From: Verrucomicrobiota bacterium
GTDB taxonomy: Bacteria; Verrucomicrobiota; Kiritimatiellia; UBA8416; JABMPJ01
Assembly: GCA_018648805.1 (NCBI GenBank)
Contig: JABGQM010000017.1
Span: 1-64,000 of the forward strand
DNA length: 64,000 bases
Reading direction: 5' to 3'
Position 1 is the stretch's first letter. Every line of letters begins with the position of its first letter. The notes beneath the pieces were generated by a model. That model made no database searches. It saw nothing but the letters and a program-made list of their open reading frames with translations, and was not told the origin of the DNA. The position numbers and the translations under genes were made by a program. Below, one piece after another: positions 1-13,118 of the stretch.

Positions 1-103
1 TTGTATCCATGCCCAAAACATACGCGCCCGGAGACTGAAAGTCCAGCTATCTTTTGTGTATAAAAGACAGGGCAAGCGGGGTGGTGGCGAGATAGAGATC
101 AGC

Positions 104-598
104 CTAGTACACGTCGGTGTGATACCACTCGGCGTCTTCGAGCCAGCCACCCGGCTCGGCCGACTTCAGGAAGTCGACGATGCTCTCAATGATCTGGGCG
201 TGCATGGTCTCCTGGGCGGCGAGGCGCTTGAGGAGGGCGACCGTATCTGGATCCGTCTCGGCTGCGGCGGCCTTGTTGTAGAGATTCTCGGCTTCGAGTT
301 CACGGGCCCGGGCGTGCTCATAGAGTGTGATCTGGGCGGTATCGACGGTCACGTTCGCGCGGCTCTCTTCGAGTTTCTTGCAGAGGAGCTTCACATCGGA
401 GACAAAGGTGTCGTCACCGGCATCGTAATCGAGCTTGTTGTCTAGCATGGCCGCGATGACCTGCTGGTGCTTATGCTCCACATCAGCCAGACGATTCAGG
501 ATGTTGACCAGCCCGACATCGTTGGTCTGGGCGGCGAGATCGCGGTAGTGCTTCTCGGCATCGATTTCAAGCTGCATGGCGGTTTCTAATACTTGCAT
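104..598 (-). CDS. Ferritin-like (rubrerythrin-type) diiron protein
   Basis: Encodes 164 aa. The fold looks like a four-helix ferritin-like/rubrerythrin bundle: an early Glu-rich helix (E11, E15 region), an ExxH pair at E41-H44, a third helix with ELEAEN, and a fourth helix with ETMH. These carry the carboxylate and His ligands expected for a diiron site. There is no rubredoxin tail. The ATG at 598 was chosen because AAGGAG lies just upstream; the longer open frame upstream runs into lpd. It follows lpd by about 90 bp on the same strand and may be the last gene of the PDH operon. A role in iron or peroxide handling is inferred from the family; the substrate is unknown. Confidence 0.8.
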   Translation of the reverse strand: MQVLETAMQLEIDAEKHYRDLAAQTNDVGLVNILNRLADVEHKHQQVIAAMLDNKLDYDAGDDTFVSDVKLLCKKLEESRANVTVDTAQITLYEHARARELEAENLYNKAAAAETDPDTVALLKRLAAQETMHAQIIESIVDFLKSAEPGGWLEDAEWYHTDVY

Positions 599-687
599 GG
601 TCTCTCTCCTTGGTCGGTTCTGGGTCCAAACTGTTGTGTAGGGTCTTTTGATAGCATTGATCGGGGCCAGGGTAAAGCCTTCGCTTG

Positions 688-2097
688 CTAACGTGTGTAA
701 TGAATGCTGTGGCCCATGGCGCTCTCGGCGGCTTCCATGACGGTTTCTGATAGGGTCGGATGGGGATGGATGGTCCAGGCCAGGTCGTCGGCCACAGCTC
801 CCATCTCGATGGCGAGCGTGCCCTCTGCAATCAGTTCTCCGGCCCCGGGACCGGCCATGCCGACCCCCAGAACGCGGTGGTTGTCGGTGGGATCGAGTAC
901 CAGGCGTGTGACCCCGTCGCTGCGACCCAGCGTGGTGGCGCGGCCCGAGGCGGCCCAGGGAAAGCTGGTGACCTTTACGTCGCGGCCGGCCGCTTTGGCT
1001 TCGGCCTCGGTCAGGCCGCACCAGGCAATCTCGGGGTCGGTGAAGACTACGCCCGGAATTGCCTTGGGATCGTAAACGGTCTTCATGCCGGCGATGGCCT
1101 CGGCGGCCACCTTGCCTTCGTAGGTGGCCTTGTGGGCCAGCATGGGTTGGCCGGCCACGTCGCCAATGGCGTAGATCGCGGGTTCAGCCGTGCGCCGTTG
1201 TGCATCCACGGTGATGAAGCCTTTCTCGTCCACCACCACGCCGGTGTTCTCCAGGCCCACGTTCCCGGCATCGGGGCGACGCCCTACGGCCACCAGAATT
1301 TTGTCGAAGGTCTCGCTGCCTTCGTGTTTACCTTCGAAACGAACCGCGATGCCTTCCGGTGTTTCGTCCAGTGCGGCGACGCGCGTCTTGAGGTGGATGG
1401 CCTCAAACTGCTTCTTCAACTTGGCCGCGAGAACGCGCACCAGAGCCGCATCGGCGCCGGGCAGCAGGGCCGGCATCATCTCCACCACGGTGACGCGTGA
1501 GCCGAGCGATGCGTAGACCTGACCCAGTTCGAGGCCGATATAGCCGCCGCCCACGAGGAGCATCGAGGCGGGAATATCCGCCAGGTCGAGCGCCGTGGTG
1601 GAATCGAGCACGCGGGGGGAGTCGGGCGCAAAGGGGAGGTGGATCGGCTGCGAGCCGGTGGCGATAATGGCGGCATCGAAGGTGAGCGTTTGGGTGGTGC
1701 CATCGCTCATCGTTACCGTGAGCGTCTTGGGGTCGGCAAAACGCGCACGTCCCTGCAGGTAGGTAATCTTGCGCTGCTTGGTGAGCTGGCCCAGGCCGCC
1801 GGTCAGCTTGGCTATGACGGCTTCTTTGCGGGCGCGCAGTTTGTCCAGATCGATCTGCGGCTTGGAGACCGTGATGCCCCACTCGGCGATCTCGCTGGCC
1901 TCGTTGATAAAGGCGGCGGCGTGCAGCAGGGCCTTGGAGGGAATGCAGCCGCGGTAAAGACAGACCCCGCCCGGGTTGGGGGCGTCATCAATCAACGTGA
2001 CCTGCATGCCCAGGTCGGCGGCATGGAAGGCCGCGGGGTAGCCCCCGGGGCCGCCCCCTATAACGACAATATGTTTACTGTTCACATCTGTTTCCAT
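688..2097 (-). CDS. lpdA: Dihydrolipoyl dehydrogenase (E3)
   Basis: Encodes 469 aa, normal E3 length. It reoxidises dihydrolipoamide of the E2 subunit, passing electrons through FAD to NAD+. Visible features: N-terminal FAD Rossmann motif GGGPGG (about residues 14-19), redox disulfide in GGVCLYRGCIPSK (C46 and C51), a second GGGYIGLE NAD-binding motif near 180, and the C-terminal catalytic His-Glu pair in HPHPTLSE. An in-frame GTG lies four codons earlier (2109), but the ATG at 2097 has GGAAA at good spacing. It is third in the aceE-aceF-lpd order on the minus strand, separated from aceF by a 125-bp gap holding an inverted repeat. Confidence 0.96.
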   Translation of the reverse strand: METDVNSKHIVVIGGGPGGYPAAFHAADLGMQVTLIDDAPNPGGVCLYRGCIPSKALLHAAAFINEASEIAEWGITVSKPQIDLDKLRARKEAVIAKLTGGLGQLTKQRKITYLQGRARFADPKTLTVTMSDGTTQTLTFDAAIIATGSQPIHLPFAPDSPRVLDSTTALDLADIPASMLLVGGGYIGLELGQVYASLGSRVTVVEMMPALLPGADAALVRVLAAKLKKQFEAIHLKTRVAALDETPEGIAVRFEGKHEGSETFDKILVAVGRRPDAGNVGLENTGVVVDEKGFITVDAQRRTAEPAIYAIGDVAGQPMLAHKATYEGKVAAEAIAGMKTVYDPKAIPGVVFTDPEIAWCGLTEAEAKAAGRDVKVTSFPWAASGRATTLGRSDGVTRLVLDPTDNHRVLGVGMAGPGAGELIAEGTLAIEMGAVADDLAWTIHPHPTLSETVMEAAESAMGHSIHYTR

Positions 2098-2119
2098 AAC
2101 GATTTCCACTGGTAGGAGC

Positions 2120-2203
2120 AGATTAAGGCAAAAGATTAGGGCGAAAGATTAGGGTAGACAAAAAGGCTCCTTAATCTTTTTCCTTAATCGTTCGCCATAA
2201 TCT
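2120..2203. repeat. Palindromic repeat of AGATTA-type units
   Basis: Between aceF and lpd. The left arm (2120-2154) holds three tandem units of the form AGATTA(A/G)GG(C)AAA. The right arm (2169-2203) holds their reverse complement (CCTTAATCTTTTT, CCTTAATCG, CCATAATCT). A transcript could fold into a long imperfect hairpin. It has no stretch that looks like a standard terminator. Confidence 0.75.
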
Positions 2204-2222
2204 CTCATCTCTGACTCTATAC

Positions 2223-3545
2223 TTACCCCTGCAACGACAACAGCAGCGGCTCCTGGATGGCATCGATGATCCAGCCCAGGAACCGGGCGCCGTCGGACCC
2301 ATCGATGAGGCGGTGATCGAAGGAGAGCGACAGCGGCAGCATGGTACGCATCTCGATCTGGCCATCGCGCACGATCGCCTCGGGCTGGGCGCGGCCGATC
2401 CCCAGGATAGCGACCTCGGGGTAGTTGATGATCGGCGTGAAGTAGGTGCCGCAGATCCGACCCAGGTTGGTTACGGTGAAGGTGCCGCCCTCGAGGTCGT
2501 CGAGTTGAATCTTGCCGTCGCGGGCCTTCTGGGCCAGGGCGGAGATCTCCACGGAAATCGCGACCATGTTTTTCTGGTCGGCGTTGTGGATCACCGGCAC
2601 GACCAGGCCGCGCTCGGTGCTGACCGCCACGCCGAGATTGACGTATTGTTTGTAGATGATCTCCCTGGTGCCCATATCGATTGAGGCATTGAACTGCGGG
2701 AAGCGCTTTAGCGCCGCGGCCACGACCTTGCAGACCATGACCGCCATGGTCAGTTTGCCGCCGGCTTCGACGGCGTGGTCGGCGTAGCGTTTGCGCAGCA
2801 CATCCAGCTCGGTGATGTCGGCTTTATCAAAGATCGTGACATGCGGAACCTGACCCCAGCTGAGGGACATATGCTCGGCAGTCTTGCGGCGGATCACCGC
2901 CATCTTCTTGCGCTCGACGGCGCCCCACTTCTCAAAATCGGGCAACGGCGGCGTGGCTATGCTTCCGGCCGCGACGAGGGCGGGGGCCTCGTTACGCTGC
3001 TTGGCATGGGTCTTGACGTCATCGATCGAGATGCGGCCGTTGGGGCCCGATCCCGTGACAACGGTCACGTCGATACCGATCTCACGTGCAAAGCGGCGCA
3101 CCGAGGGGGCGGCAGGGACGTTGTAGGGAGTAGGGGAAGGGGAGGAGGTCGGAAGTCGGAGGTCGGAGGTCGGGGGAGCGGGGGAAGGGGAGGAGGGAGG
3201 AGGGAGGAGGGAGGAGGTCGGATGTCGGATGTCGGAGGTCGGTGGGACGGGATCGGGAGCGGGCTCCGGTTCTGTTTCTGCGGTCGGTGCGGCGGTCGGT
3301 GCGGCGGCGCTATCGGTGAAGGTGAGCATGACTTGGCCGACGGAGACTTCGTCGCCATCGCTGACCAGAACGGAGTCGACGGTGCCGGCGTTGTCAGCCG
3401 GAACCTCGATGGTGGCCTTGTCGGTTTCCACTTCAAGCAGGGGTTGGTCGGCGACCACGCTGTCGCCGGGAGAGACAAGGACGCGCGTGACCTGGATGGT
3501 TTCGATATTCTCGCCCAGTTCGGGCAGTTTGAATTCTGTGCTCAT
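2223..3545 (-). CDS. aceF: Pyruvate dehydrogenase E2, dihydrolipoamide acetyltransferase
   Basis: Encodes 440 aa. It transfers the acetyl group from lipoamide to CoA in the PDH core. One lipoyl domain (1-78) has the lipoylated Lys in ETDKATIEV (K43). A long Pro/Ser/Thr linker covers about 80-144, the E1/E3-binding domain about 145-180 (APSVRRFAREIG), and the catalytic domain about 200-440 has the active-site His in DHRLIDG (H411). The linker is odd: it contains two similar segments, PPTSDIRHPTSS and PPTSDLRLPTSS, encoded by a low-complexity purine-rich DNA repeat. It has one lipoyl domain where gammaproteobacterial AceF has up to three. It lies 58 bp after aceE. Confidence 0.95.
   Translation of the reverse strand: MSTEFKLPELGENIETIQVTRVLVSPGDSVVADQPLLEVETDKATIEVPADNAGTVDSVLVSDGDEVSVGQVMLTFTDSAAAPTAAPTAETEPEPAPDPVPPTSDIRHPTSSLLPPPSSPSPAPPTSDLRLPTSSPSPTPYNVPAAPSVRRFAREIGIDVTVVTGSGPNGRISIDDVKTHAKQRNEAPALVAAGSIATPPLPDFEKWGAVERKKMAVIRRKTAEHMSLSWGQVPHVTIFDKADITELDVLRKRYADHAVEAGGKLTMAVMVCKVVAAALKRFPQFNASIDMGTREIIYKQYVNLGVAVSTERGLVVPVIHNADQKNMVAISVEISALAQKARDGKIQLDDLEGGTFTVTNLGRICGTYFTPIINYPEVAILGIGRAQPEAIVRDGQIEMRTMLPLSLSFDHRLIDGSDGARFLGWIIDAIQEPLLLSLQG
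3121..3250. repeat. GTCGGA-type repeat inside aceF linker
   Basis: Low-complexity tract within aceF. On the plus strand two blocks of tandem GGAGGTCGGA/GGATGTCGGA units (about 3144-3174 and 3214-3244) flank a GGGGA/GGAGGGA purine run. It stays in frame and encodes the interdomain linker of E2. The units look like the short tandem units of the intergenic repeats elsewhere in the window, but they lie in direct rather than inverted order. Confidence 0.8.
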
Positions 3546-3603
3546 AGCGCCGTCCTTTTTCTAATCATGGCTTTCAATTCTAAACTGCTTCCCGCGGCGT
3601 GCG

Positions 3604-6261
<2,658 letters not shown>

Positions 6262-6324
6262 GCCAACTCACTTTTTCTTTGCCTGTCTGCGCCGTGCGAC
6301 TCTATGTCCTTAAAAGATGACCTG

Positions 6325-6356
6325 AGCAGTGTTGTTAAAGCGCTGTCTTCTGTCAA
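6325..6356 (-). promoter_or_regulatory. Possible aceE operon promoter
   Basis: On the minus strand a perfect TTGACA overlaps the thiD stop codon. It is followed at about 17 bp by AACACT, a weak -10. It is the only promoter-like element seen in the 91-bp thiD-aceE gap. Confidence 0.3.
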
Positions 6357-7183
6357 GCCGAGGTATGATGAAAGAGGCCGAGAGGCCTGTGTTTTCCTGT
6401 ATCGAGCGCATGGGCGATAGCGCGGCCGACGAAAGCGCCGGCGGCTTCGACGGCCCGCTCAAGCGGCAGCTCTTTAGCCAGGCTTGCCGTTACGGCGGCG
6501 GCAAAGGTGCAGCCGGTGCCGTGGGTGTCGCCGCCCGCGACGCGGTCGTGCTGAAAAGAGTGGAGCTGGCCGCCGGCGTAGAGCACGTTGACGATATGGG
6601 GGCGTTGCTGCGGGGCGGAGCCCTCATCCTCGGTCATGTGGCCGCCCTTGACCACGCAGGCGATGCCGAAGCGCATGGCGATGCCCTCGGCGGCATCCTG
6701 CTGCTCCTCGGCTGAGCGGATCGGCTGGCCCCAGAGGATTTCGGCCTCGGGGATGTTGGGGGTGACCAGCAGGGCGCGGGGGAGGAGCGCTTCCTGTAAT
6801 GTGGCGATGGCATCATCCTGCAGCAGCGTGGCCCCGGATGTGGCCACCATGACGGGGTCAACCACCAGCTGCCTGATCTGACGACGCCGGACGGCATCTG
6901 CCACGGCGTAAATGATATCGGCCGAGTAGAGCATGCCGGTCTTGGCGGCGGCGATATCGAAGCCGTCGCAGACCGCATTGATCTGCCGCACGACCATCTC
7001 CGGCGAGATGGCCTCGACGCCGATTACCGTATCCGGGTTCTGGGCTGTGACGCAGGTGATGGCGGTCGTTCCGTAGACCTTGTGTGCGGCAAAGGTCTTA
7101 AGGTCGGTCTGGATACCGGCGCCTCCGCCGCTGTCGGAGCCAGCGATGGTAAGCGCGACGGGGGTGATGTGCTCTGGAGGCAT
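6353..7183 (-). CDS. thiD: Hydroxymethylpyrimidine/phosphomethylpyrimidine kinase
   Basis: Encodes 276 aa, typical for ThiD. It phosphorylates HMP and HMP-phosphate to HMP-PP for thiamine synthesis. Diagnostic ribokinase-fold motifs: the N-terminal [18 protein letters not shown], the VVDPVM segment in the middle, and the C-terminal [11 protein letters not shown] anion hole. It lies directly upstream of aceE on the same strand (91 bp). PDH E1 needs thiamine diphosphate, so the neighbourhood makes sense, although co-transcription is not proven. AAGGG lies upstream of the ATG. The 165-bp region before it holds a long palindromic element. Confidence 0.95.
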   Translation of the reverse strand: MPPEHITPVALTIAGSDSGGGAGIQTDLKTFAAHKVYGTTAITCVTAQNPDTVIGVEAISPEMVVRQINAVCDGFDIAAAKTGMLYSADIIYAVADAVRRRQIRQLVVDPVMVATSGATLLQDDAIATLQEALLPRALLVTPNIPEAEILWGQPIRSAEEQQDAAEGIAMRFGIACVVKGGHMTEDEGSAPQQRPHIVNVLYAGGQLHSFQHDRVAGGDTHGTGCTFAAAVTASLAKELPLERAVEAAGAFVGRAIAHALDTGKHRPLGLFHHTSA

Positions 7184-7202
7184 AGTGAGACCCTTTCAAC
7201 AC

Positions 7203-7328
7203 CCGACAGCCAAGTCTGTCGGTTAAGTGTATCCGAGTAAGTGTTGCGACAAAGAGTGCGGTTAAGTGTGCGCTTCCTACACTTCCTCGTACACCTAACC
7301 GCCACCCTTACTCGGCTACACTTAACCG
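7203..7328. repeat. Nested palindromic element, GGTTAAGTGT units
   Basis: Fills most of the gap between thiD and the MBL nuclease gene. A small perfect hairpin (CCGACAG / CTGTCGG, 7203-7222) leads into a larger nested inverted repeat. The outer arms at 7220-7241 and 7307-7328 match over 21 of 22 bases. Inner arms GCGGTTAAGTGTGC and GTACACCTAACCGC lie near 7258-7271 and 7289-7302. Confidence 0.8.
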
Positions 7329-7350
7329 AACTGCTTACTCGCTCCCCCTC

Positions 7351-8757
7351 TTAGTCCAATGTAACGCTGTCCAGGTAGTCCGGTGTCGAGGAGGACCAGC
7401 CCTTCTCGTTCTTGATCCAACCGGCCAGGGCTTGCGCGGCCTCGGGTTCACCGTGGGTCACGAAGACGTGGCGCGGGGCTTCCTGCAGTGTCGAGATCCA
7501 GCGATGCAGCTCGGACTGTCCGGCATGCGCCGAGAAGCCGTTGATGCGCGCGATGCGTGCCTTGACGGCCCGCTTCTGGCCCATGATGCGCACTTCGTCT
7601 TTGCCTTCGAGGATGATCCGGCCGAGGGTCCCGACGGCCTGGTAGCCGATAAAGAGGATGGTGCTCTCGGGGCGCTCGATGTTGTTGGCCAGGTGGAACT
7701 TGATGCGGCCGCCGGTACACATCCCCGAACCGGCGATGATCAGGGCGGTGCCCTTGACGTGATTGATCGCCTTGGACTGGTCGGCCGTACGCGACATGAC
7801 CAGGCCGGGGAAGTCGCAGGGGTGGTTGCCCTGATCGAGCAGCTTGCAGGTCTCCTCGTCGAAGAGCTCCTTGTGCCGCCCGAAGACCTCGGTCACACGA
7901 ATGGCCATCGGGCTGTCGACAAAGGCGACCAGCGACGGGATCTTCTTTTCGCCCAGCAGGCCGTTGAGGTGGTAGAGCAGCTCCTGGGTGCGCTCAATCG
8001 CGAAGCTGGGAATAACCACGTTGCCGCCGGCCTTGACGGTCTGATTGATGATGTCGGCCAGGTCGCCCGGGATCGACTCCTCGGTCTTGTGTTCGCGGTT
8101 GCCGTAGGTGGACTCCATGACGACGTAGTCGGCCCGCTCAAATGGGTTGGGGTCGCAGATGATGGGCGCATCCCATCGTCCGATATCGCCCGAGAAGACC
8201 AGCGTGCGGACCTCGCCATCCTGCTTGATGACGATGCGCACGCCGGACGATCCGAGAATGTGACCGGCGTCATGAAAGCTGACCTCGATGCCGTCGGCGG
8301 CTTGGAAGGGCGACTCGTAGTCGTGGTGGACAAAGAGCGGAATGGTGGCTTCGGCATCCTCAACCGTGTAGAGCGGCACGAGAGGGAAGGGACCCGTGCG
8401 CCCTTCACGCGCGTGGCGCTTTTTCTTGTGTTTGACATCTTCAACCTGGATCCGGGCGGAATCGCGTATGACGATACCGGCGATATCGGCCGTAGCGCCG
8501 GTGCTGTGGATCTCTCCCTTGAATCCGTCATGCACCAGCTTGGGCAGCCGGCCGCAGTGATCAAGGTGGCCGTGCGTCAGGAGGACGCCGTCAATGGTGT
8601 TGGGGGGCACCGGAAAGGCATCCCAGTTGCGCGATTTCAGTTTGCGTTCCTGGTAGTACCCGCAATCGATCAGGAACCGCTTCCCGTTGGCCTCCAGCAG
8701 ATAGCACGACCCCGTGACGCCTTGTGCGGCACCCCAAAATGACAACTTCGCATTCAT
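7351..8757 (-). CDS. MBL-fold beta-CASP ribonuclease-like hydrolase
   Basis: Encodes 468 aa. It belongs to the metallo-beta-lactamase/beta-CASP family (CPSF73/Ysh1-like, COG1236), which includes RNA endo- and exonucleases. The zinc signature THGHLDHCGRLP gives H62, H64, D66 and H67. Further metal-ligand segments are DAGHILGS, FSGDIGR and the C-terminal GFSAHAGQSEL plus FVTHGEPEA, which match motifs A-C and the RMMBL domain. GGGGGAA precedes the ATG. It stands alone on the minus strand between thiD and a histidine kinase. RNA processing is a family inference; no substrate can be read from the context. Confidence 0.9.
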   Translation of the reverse strand: MNAKLSFWGAAQGVTGSCYLLEANGKRFLIDCGYYQERKLKSRNWDAFPVPPNTIDGVLLTHGHLDHCGRLPKLVHDGFKGEIHSTGATADIAGIVIRDSARIQVEDVKHKKKRHAREGRTGPFPLVPLYTVEDAEATIPLFVHHDYESPFQAADGIEVSFHDAGHILGSSGVRIVIKQDGEVRTLVFSGDIGRWDAPIICDPNPFERADYVVMESTYGNREHKTEESIPGDLADIINQTVKAGGNVVIPSFAIERTQELLYHLNGLLGEKKIPSLVAFVDSPMAIRVTEVFGRHKELFDEETCKLLDQGNHPCDFPGLVMSRTADQSKAINHVKGTALIIAGSGMCTGGRIKFHLANNIERPESTILFIGYQAVGTLGRIILEGKDEVRIMGQKRAVKARIARINGFSAHAGQSELHRWISTLQEAPRHVFVTHGEPEAAQALAGWIKNEKGWSSSTPDYLDSVTLD

Positions 8758-8791
8758 ATGTTCCCCCGTTACCTATCTATCACCCACGCCG

Positions 8792-8812
8792 CCACCGGCG
8801 TCGTGCCGGTGG
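8792..8812. other. Perfect hairpin between two minus-strand genes
   Basis: Stem CCACCGGC / GCCGGTGG with loop GTCGT, between the end of the histidine kinase gene and the start of the MBL gene. There is no T-tract on either side, so a role as intrinsic terminator is doubtful. Confidence 0.5.
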
Positions 8813-8856
8813 GGCGAGAGAGACGCCCTCATAAATCTATGGGTCAGCGAAAGGAT

Positions 8857-10470
8857 CTACCCCGTGAGCTCGATCGGCAGGCTGATCCTGAACTCGGTCC
8901 ATTCGCCTTCGGCTGACTCGACATCGATCGTGCCGCCATGTTCTTCGATGATCTTGCGTGAGACGGCCAGGCCCAGACCGGTGCCCTTGGAGCCTTTGGT
9001 CGAAAAGAAGACCCCGAAGATATTCTCGGTTTCATTCTTCGGCACCCCGCAGCCCGAGTCCCACATGGTGATCTCTATGTGGGTCTGGTCCTCGCTGAGG
9101 GCGGTGGTGATGCAGATGCGTTTGTCCCGTCCCTGGTTATCGCGCAGGGCATCCATGGCGTTAACAAAGAGGTTCAGGACGACCCGATGGAGCGCATTCT
9201 TTTCGGCCATCAAAGAGGGCAGCTCCGGTTCGAGGTGTTGCTCAAGCCGGATCGATTGATGGCAGAGCGCCTGTATGAAGGGGCGCACCACGGCCGCGAT
9301 CACATCGTTGATATTCATCTCCATGCGCAGCGGTTCCCGGTCCTTGGCATAGCTCAGCATATCGAGGATCAGGTTGGTCAGGCGCTGCTCTTCGGTCGCA
9401 ATGGCCTGCACACAGGTGTCCATCGTGTCGTAGGTCTCGCGCTTGAGCATGCGCTGAATGGCACCCACGCTCAGTTGCAGGCCGGTAATGATGTTCTTGG
9501 CGTAGTGCGCCAGGCCGGCGATGACCTGGCCGACGGCGGCCAAGCGCTCCTGCTTGATGTAGTCATCCTGGATGCGCAGCTTCTCAAGGTATACGCCCAG
9601 GATGTTGGCGACCGTGGCGGTGAAGCGCAGGTCGATGGGTGTGAAGGCATCGCGCCGGTTGCGCCGGTCGATGCAGATCACCCCGGTCAGTTCATCCTCG
9701 ATGGTCATGGGCGCACAGAGCGCCGAGGAGATCTTCTGCCTCACGATGCTCTCGCTCGGGTCAAAGCGGTCGTCAGCCATGGGGTTGTCGGTCAGGAGCG
9801 CCATGCCGTCCTTGACGGCCTGGTTGATGATCGTGCGTGAGACACTGACGGTCGGACTGCCCTCATGCCGGCTGGAGGAGACGGCGTGGAATGACCACTC
9901 ATCGTTGTCTGAATCCCACAACATGACGCAGGCGCTGTCGGCATCGAGCAGGGCTTTCATGCGGTCGAGCACTTGGCGTAGCAGGGGTTGACGGGCCACG
10001 CTGGAGACGAGGATGTTGCTGACTTCGCCGACGCCGCGCAGCATGGTGTTTTCGCGGTCGGCATCCGGCCCGGCCACCCGGGAGCCGGCGACCAGGTCGG
10101 CATCGCGGTGGTTCAACGAGGTCAGGACGCGCATGGAGGGATCGGCGATGCGGAGGGTCGTCTCGGGCGCGGGGGCGGCATCGGCCAGTCCGTCAACCTG
10201 GATGTGGGTTCCGCCCAGCCGGATCACATCCCCGTCCTTGAGCATGGCGTGTTGCACGCGGATTTCGTTGACGCGCGTGCCGTTGCGGCTGGTCTGATCA
10301 TCCACGATGGCTCGTCCGGGTGCGAGGGTGATGGCGGCATGCCGGCGTGAGGTCTCCGGATCGCTCAAGCGCAGCTCACAATCGGCGCTACGCCCGATCA
10401 GGTAGGTTCCGGGTGACTCGAGCGAACGCTCGGCACCGCTGTCGGGGCCCTCAATAACTGTGATCTTCAT
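8857..10470 (-). CDS. FHA-GAF sensor histidine kinase
   Basis: Encodes 537 aa and is probably soluble. An FHA domain (about 5-95, with GRSADCELRLSDPETSRRHA and SRNGT) recognises phosphothreonine. A GAF domain covers about 155-300. The HisKA region holds the phosphoacceptor in GLAHYAKNI (H322), and the ATPase has the N-box NLFVNAMDAL, DSGCGVP and GTGLGLAVS. FHA on a histidine kinase suggests cross-talk with Ser/Thr kinases, and a large one lies 3 kb away. No response regulator is adjacent. It sits downstream of the PilB-like gene on the same strand, across a 180-bp gap with nothing recognisable in it. Confidence 0.92.
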   Translation of the reverse strand: MKITVIEGPDSGAERSLESPGTYLIGRSADCELRLSDPETSRRHAAITLAPGRAIVDDQTSRNGTRVNEIRVQHAMLKDGDVIRLGGTHIQVDGLADAAPAPETTLRIADPSMRVLTSLNHRDADLVAGSRVAGPDADRENTMLRGVGEVSNILVSSVARQPLLRQVLDRMKALLDADSACVMLWDSDNDEWSFHAVSSSRHEGSPTVSVSRTIINQAVKDGMALLTDNPMADDRFDPSESIVRQKISSALCAPMTIEDELTGVICIDRRNRRDAFTPIDLRFTATVANILGVYLEKLRIQDDYIKQERLAAVGQVIAGLAHYAKNIITGLQLSVGAIQRMLKRETYDTMDTCVQAIATEEQRLTNLILDMLSYAKDREPLRMEMNINDVIAAVVRPFIQALCHQSIRLEQHLEPELPSLMAEKNALHRVVLNLFVNAMDALRDNQGRDKRICITTALSEDQTHIEITMWDSGCGVPKNETENIFGVFFSTKGSKGTGLGLAVSRKIIEEHGGTIDVESAEGEWTEFRISLPIELTG

Positions 10471-10650
10471 GTGGCGTCCCCGCTAGTCGCTGAGGTCGAT
10501 TGCAATCGGGTATCTGTCCAGCTGCATTCGCATGGGGCCAACCTTGGCTTACGCACGGAGATTCGTCAAGCCTAAGGCTCTATTCCAATGGGCTATGGAG
10601 GGTGGTCTCGAGGCGACGGTTTCGAGGCCCATCTCTATCTTACGGCCTTC

Positions 10651-12348
<1,698 letters not shown>

Positions 12349-12353
12349 AACCT

Positions 12354-12716
12354 TTACCCGTCTTGGATTGCCTGTTGAATATCTTCGTAAACATTGAGCA
12401 CGTGCACCAACCGTGTGGCGGTCAGGATGTCGGCGCACGTATCGGTGAGTGCCACCAGTTTGAGCGAACCGCCGGCCCCGCTCAGCCGGCCATGCCACTC
12501 CATGAGGAGTTCCAGGGCCTCGCTGTCGACCGCGCCAATGCGTCGGCCATCGAGAAGGATCGTGGGCTGCGGGCGTTCGGATGCCCGTTCAAGCAAGATG
12601 CGCAGCTCGGCGCAGTTTTCAAACGTGATCGATCCGGTTGGGGTCAGCGCCGTGATGTCGTCGTAGTCGGTCTGGCTGATGCTGAATCCGTGGTAGGTCT
12701 CTTCTCTCTGGCTCAT
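12354..12716 (-). CDS. STAS-domain protein (anti-sigma-antagonist-like)
   Basis: Encodes 120 aa, one STAS domain: ITALTPTGSITFENCAEL, then the helix-preceding DGRRIGAVDSEALELLM, where a Ser follows Asp at the usual phosphorylation position. Such proteins relay signals by reversible Ser phosphorylation or bind partner-switching kinases. Its stop lies 5 bp before the PilB-type start, and its own start overlaps the HTH gene by 4 bp (ATGA), so the three are translationally coupled. A role in partner switching that controls the ATPase or secretion is inferred. No RsbW-type kinase is seen here. Confidence 0.8.
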   Translation of the reverse strand: MSQREETYHGFSISQTDYDDITALTPTGSITFENCAELRILLERASERPQPTILLDGRRIGAVDSEALELLMEWHGRLSGAGGSLKLVALTDTCADILTATRLVHVLNVYEDIQQAIQDG

Positions 12717-12946
12717 TGGGTAGTCTCCTCGTCGCGCCGTGGGACCGCTTGGTGGCGGTAGCGATCGACCTGCATAATGCGGTTGATTTCACTCACATGG
12801 AAACGCCATGACCGGCCGACCCTGAATCCTCGCAACTTGCCCTCCTTGGCCAGGTAGTAGACCGTGGAGAGTGGCAGCCGTAGCCGGTCGCGCACCTCCC
12901 GTGCCGTCAGGAGTCTCTCATTGTTCTCAGTCACTGTCTCATTCAC
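12713..12946 (-). CDS. Helix-turn-helix (excisionase/MerR-like) DNA-binding protein
   Basis: Encodes 77 aa. LLTAREVRDRLRLPLSTVYY ... GKLRGFRVGRSWRF is the winged helix-turn-helix of the excisionase/DUF-type family common in small regulators. No effector domain is present. It is first in the HTH-STAS-PilB operon and overlaps the STAS start by 4 bp. GGAGAG lies 10 bp before the ATG. A sigma-54 type promoter is visible about 70 bp upstream (13017-13032). It probably autoregulates or tunes this operon, which is inferred from position alone. No integrase is nearby, so a role as phage excisionase is unlikely. Confidence 0.85.
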   Translation of the reverse strand: MNETVTENNERLLTAREVRDRLRLPLSTVYYLAKEGKLRGFRVGRSWRFHVSEINRIMQVDRYRHQAVPRRDEETTQ

Positions 12947-13016
12947 GTTGTGCTCTCCGTGTAGCAGAAGGTCTGGCCATGTTGGCCATTCCAGTGTTTC
13001 CAGTTGTGGTGGTTAG

Positions 13017-13032
13017 TGCAGCTCTCGTGCCA
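13017..13032 (-). promoter_or_regulatory. Sigma-54 type -24/-12 promoter for HTH-STAS-PilB operon
   Basis: Reads TGGCACGAGAGCTGCA on the minus strand. The -24 half is a perfect TGGCACG and the -12 half is CTGCA; the invariant GG and GC are separated by exactly 10 bp. Initiation would be about 60 bp before the HTH start. Sigma-54 control is common for type IV pilus genes. Confidence 0.65.
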
Positions 13033-13118
13033 TGTTTGTCGGTTTGCTCTCCTTTCTTCATAAATCCCTACTCCAAGAAAGGCCCGCTAGAGCCGTATAT
13101 TCAATCTGTTCATTATAA

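Noticed and set aside
1-103. Feature in the first 103 bases
   Set aside because: No coding frame, RNA or clear repeat could be supported there.
3121-3250. CRISPR-like array in aceF
   Set aside because: Units are 6-10 bp, tandem without unique spacers, in frame within a gene, and no cas gene is near.
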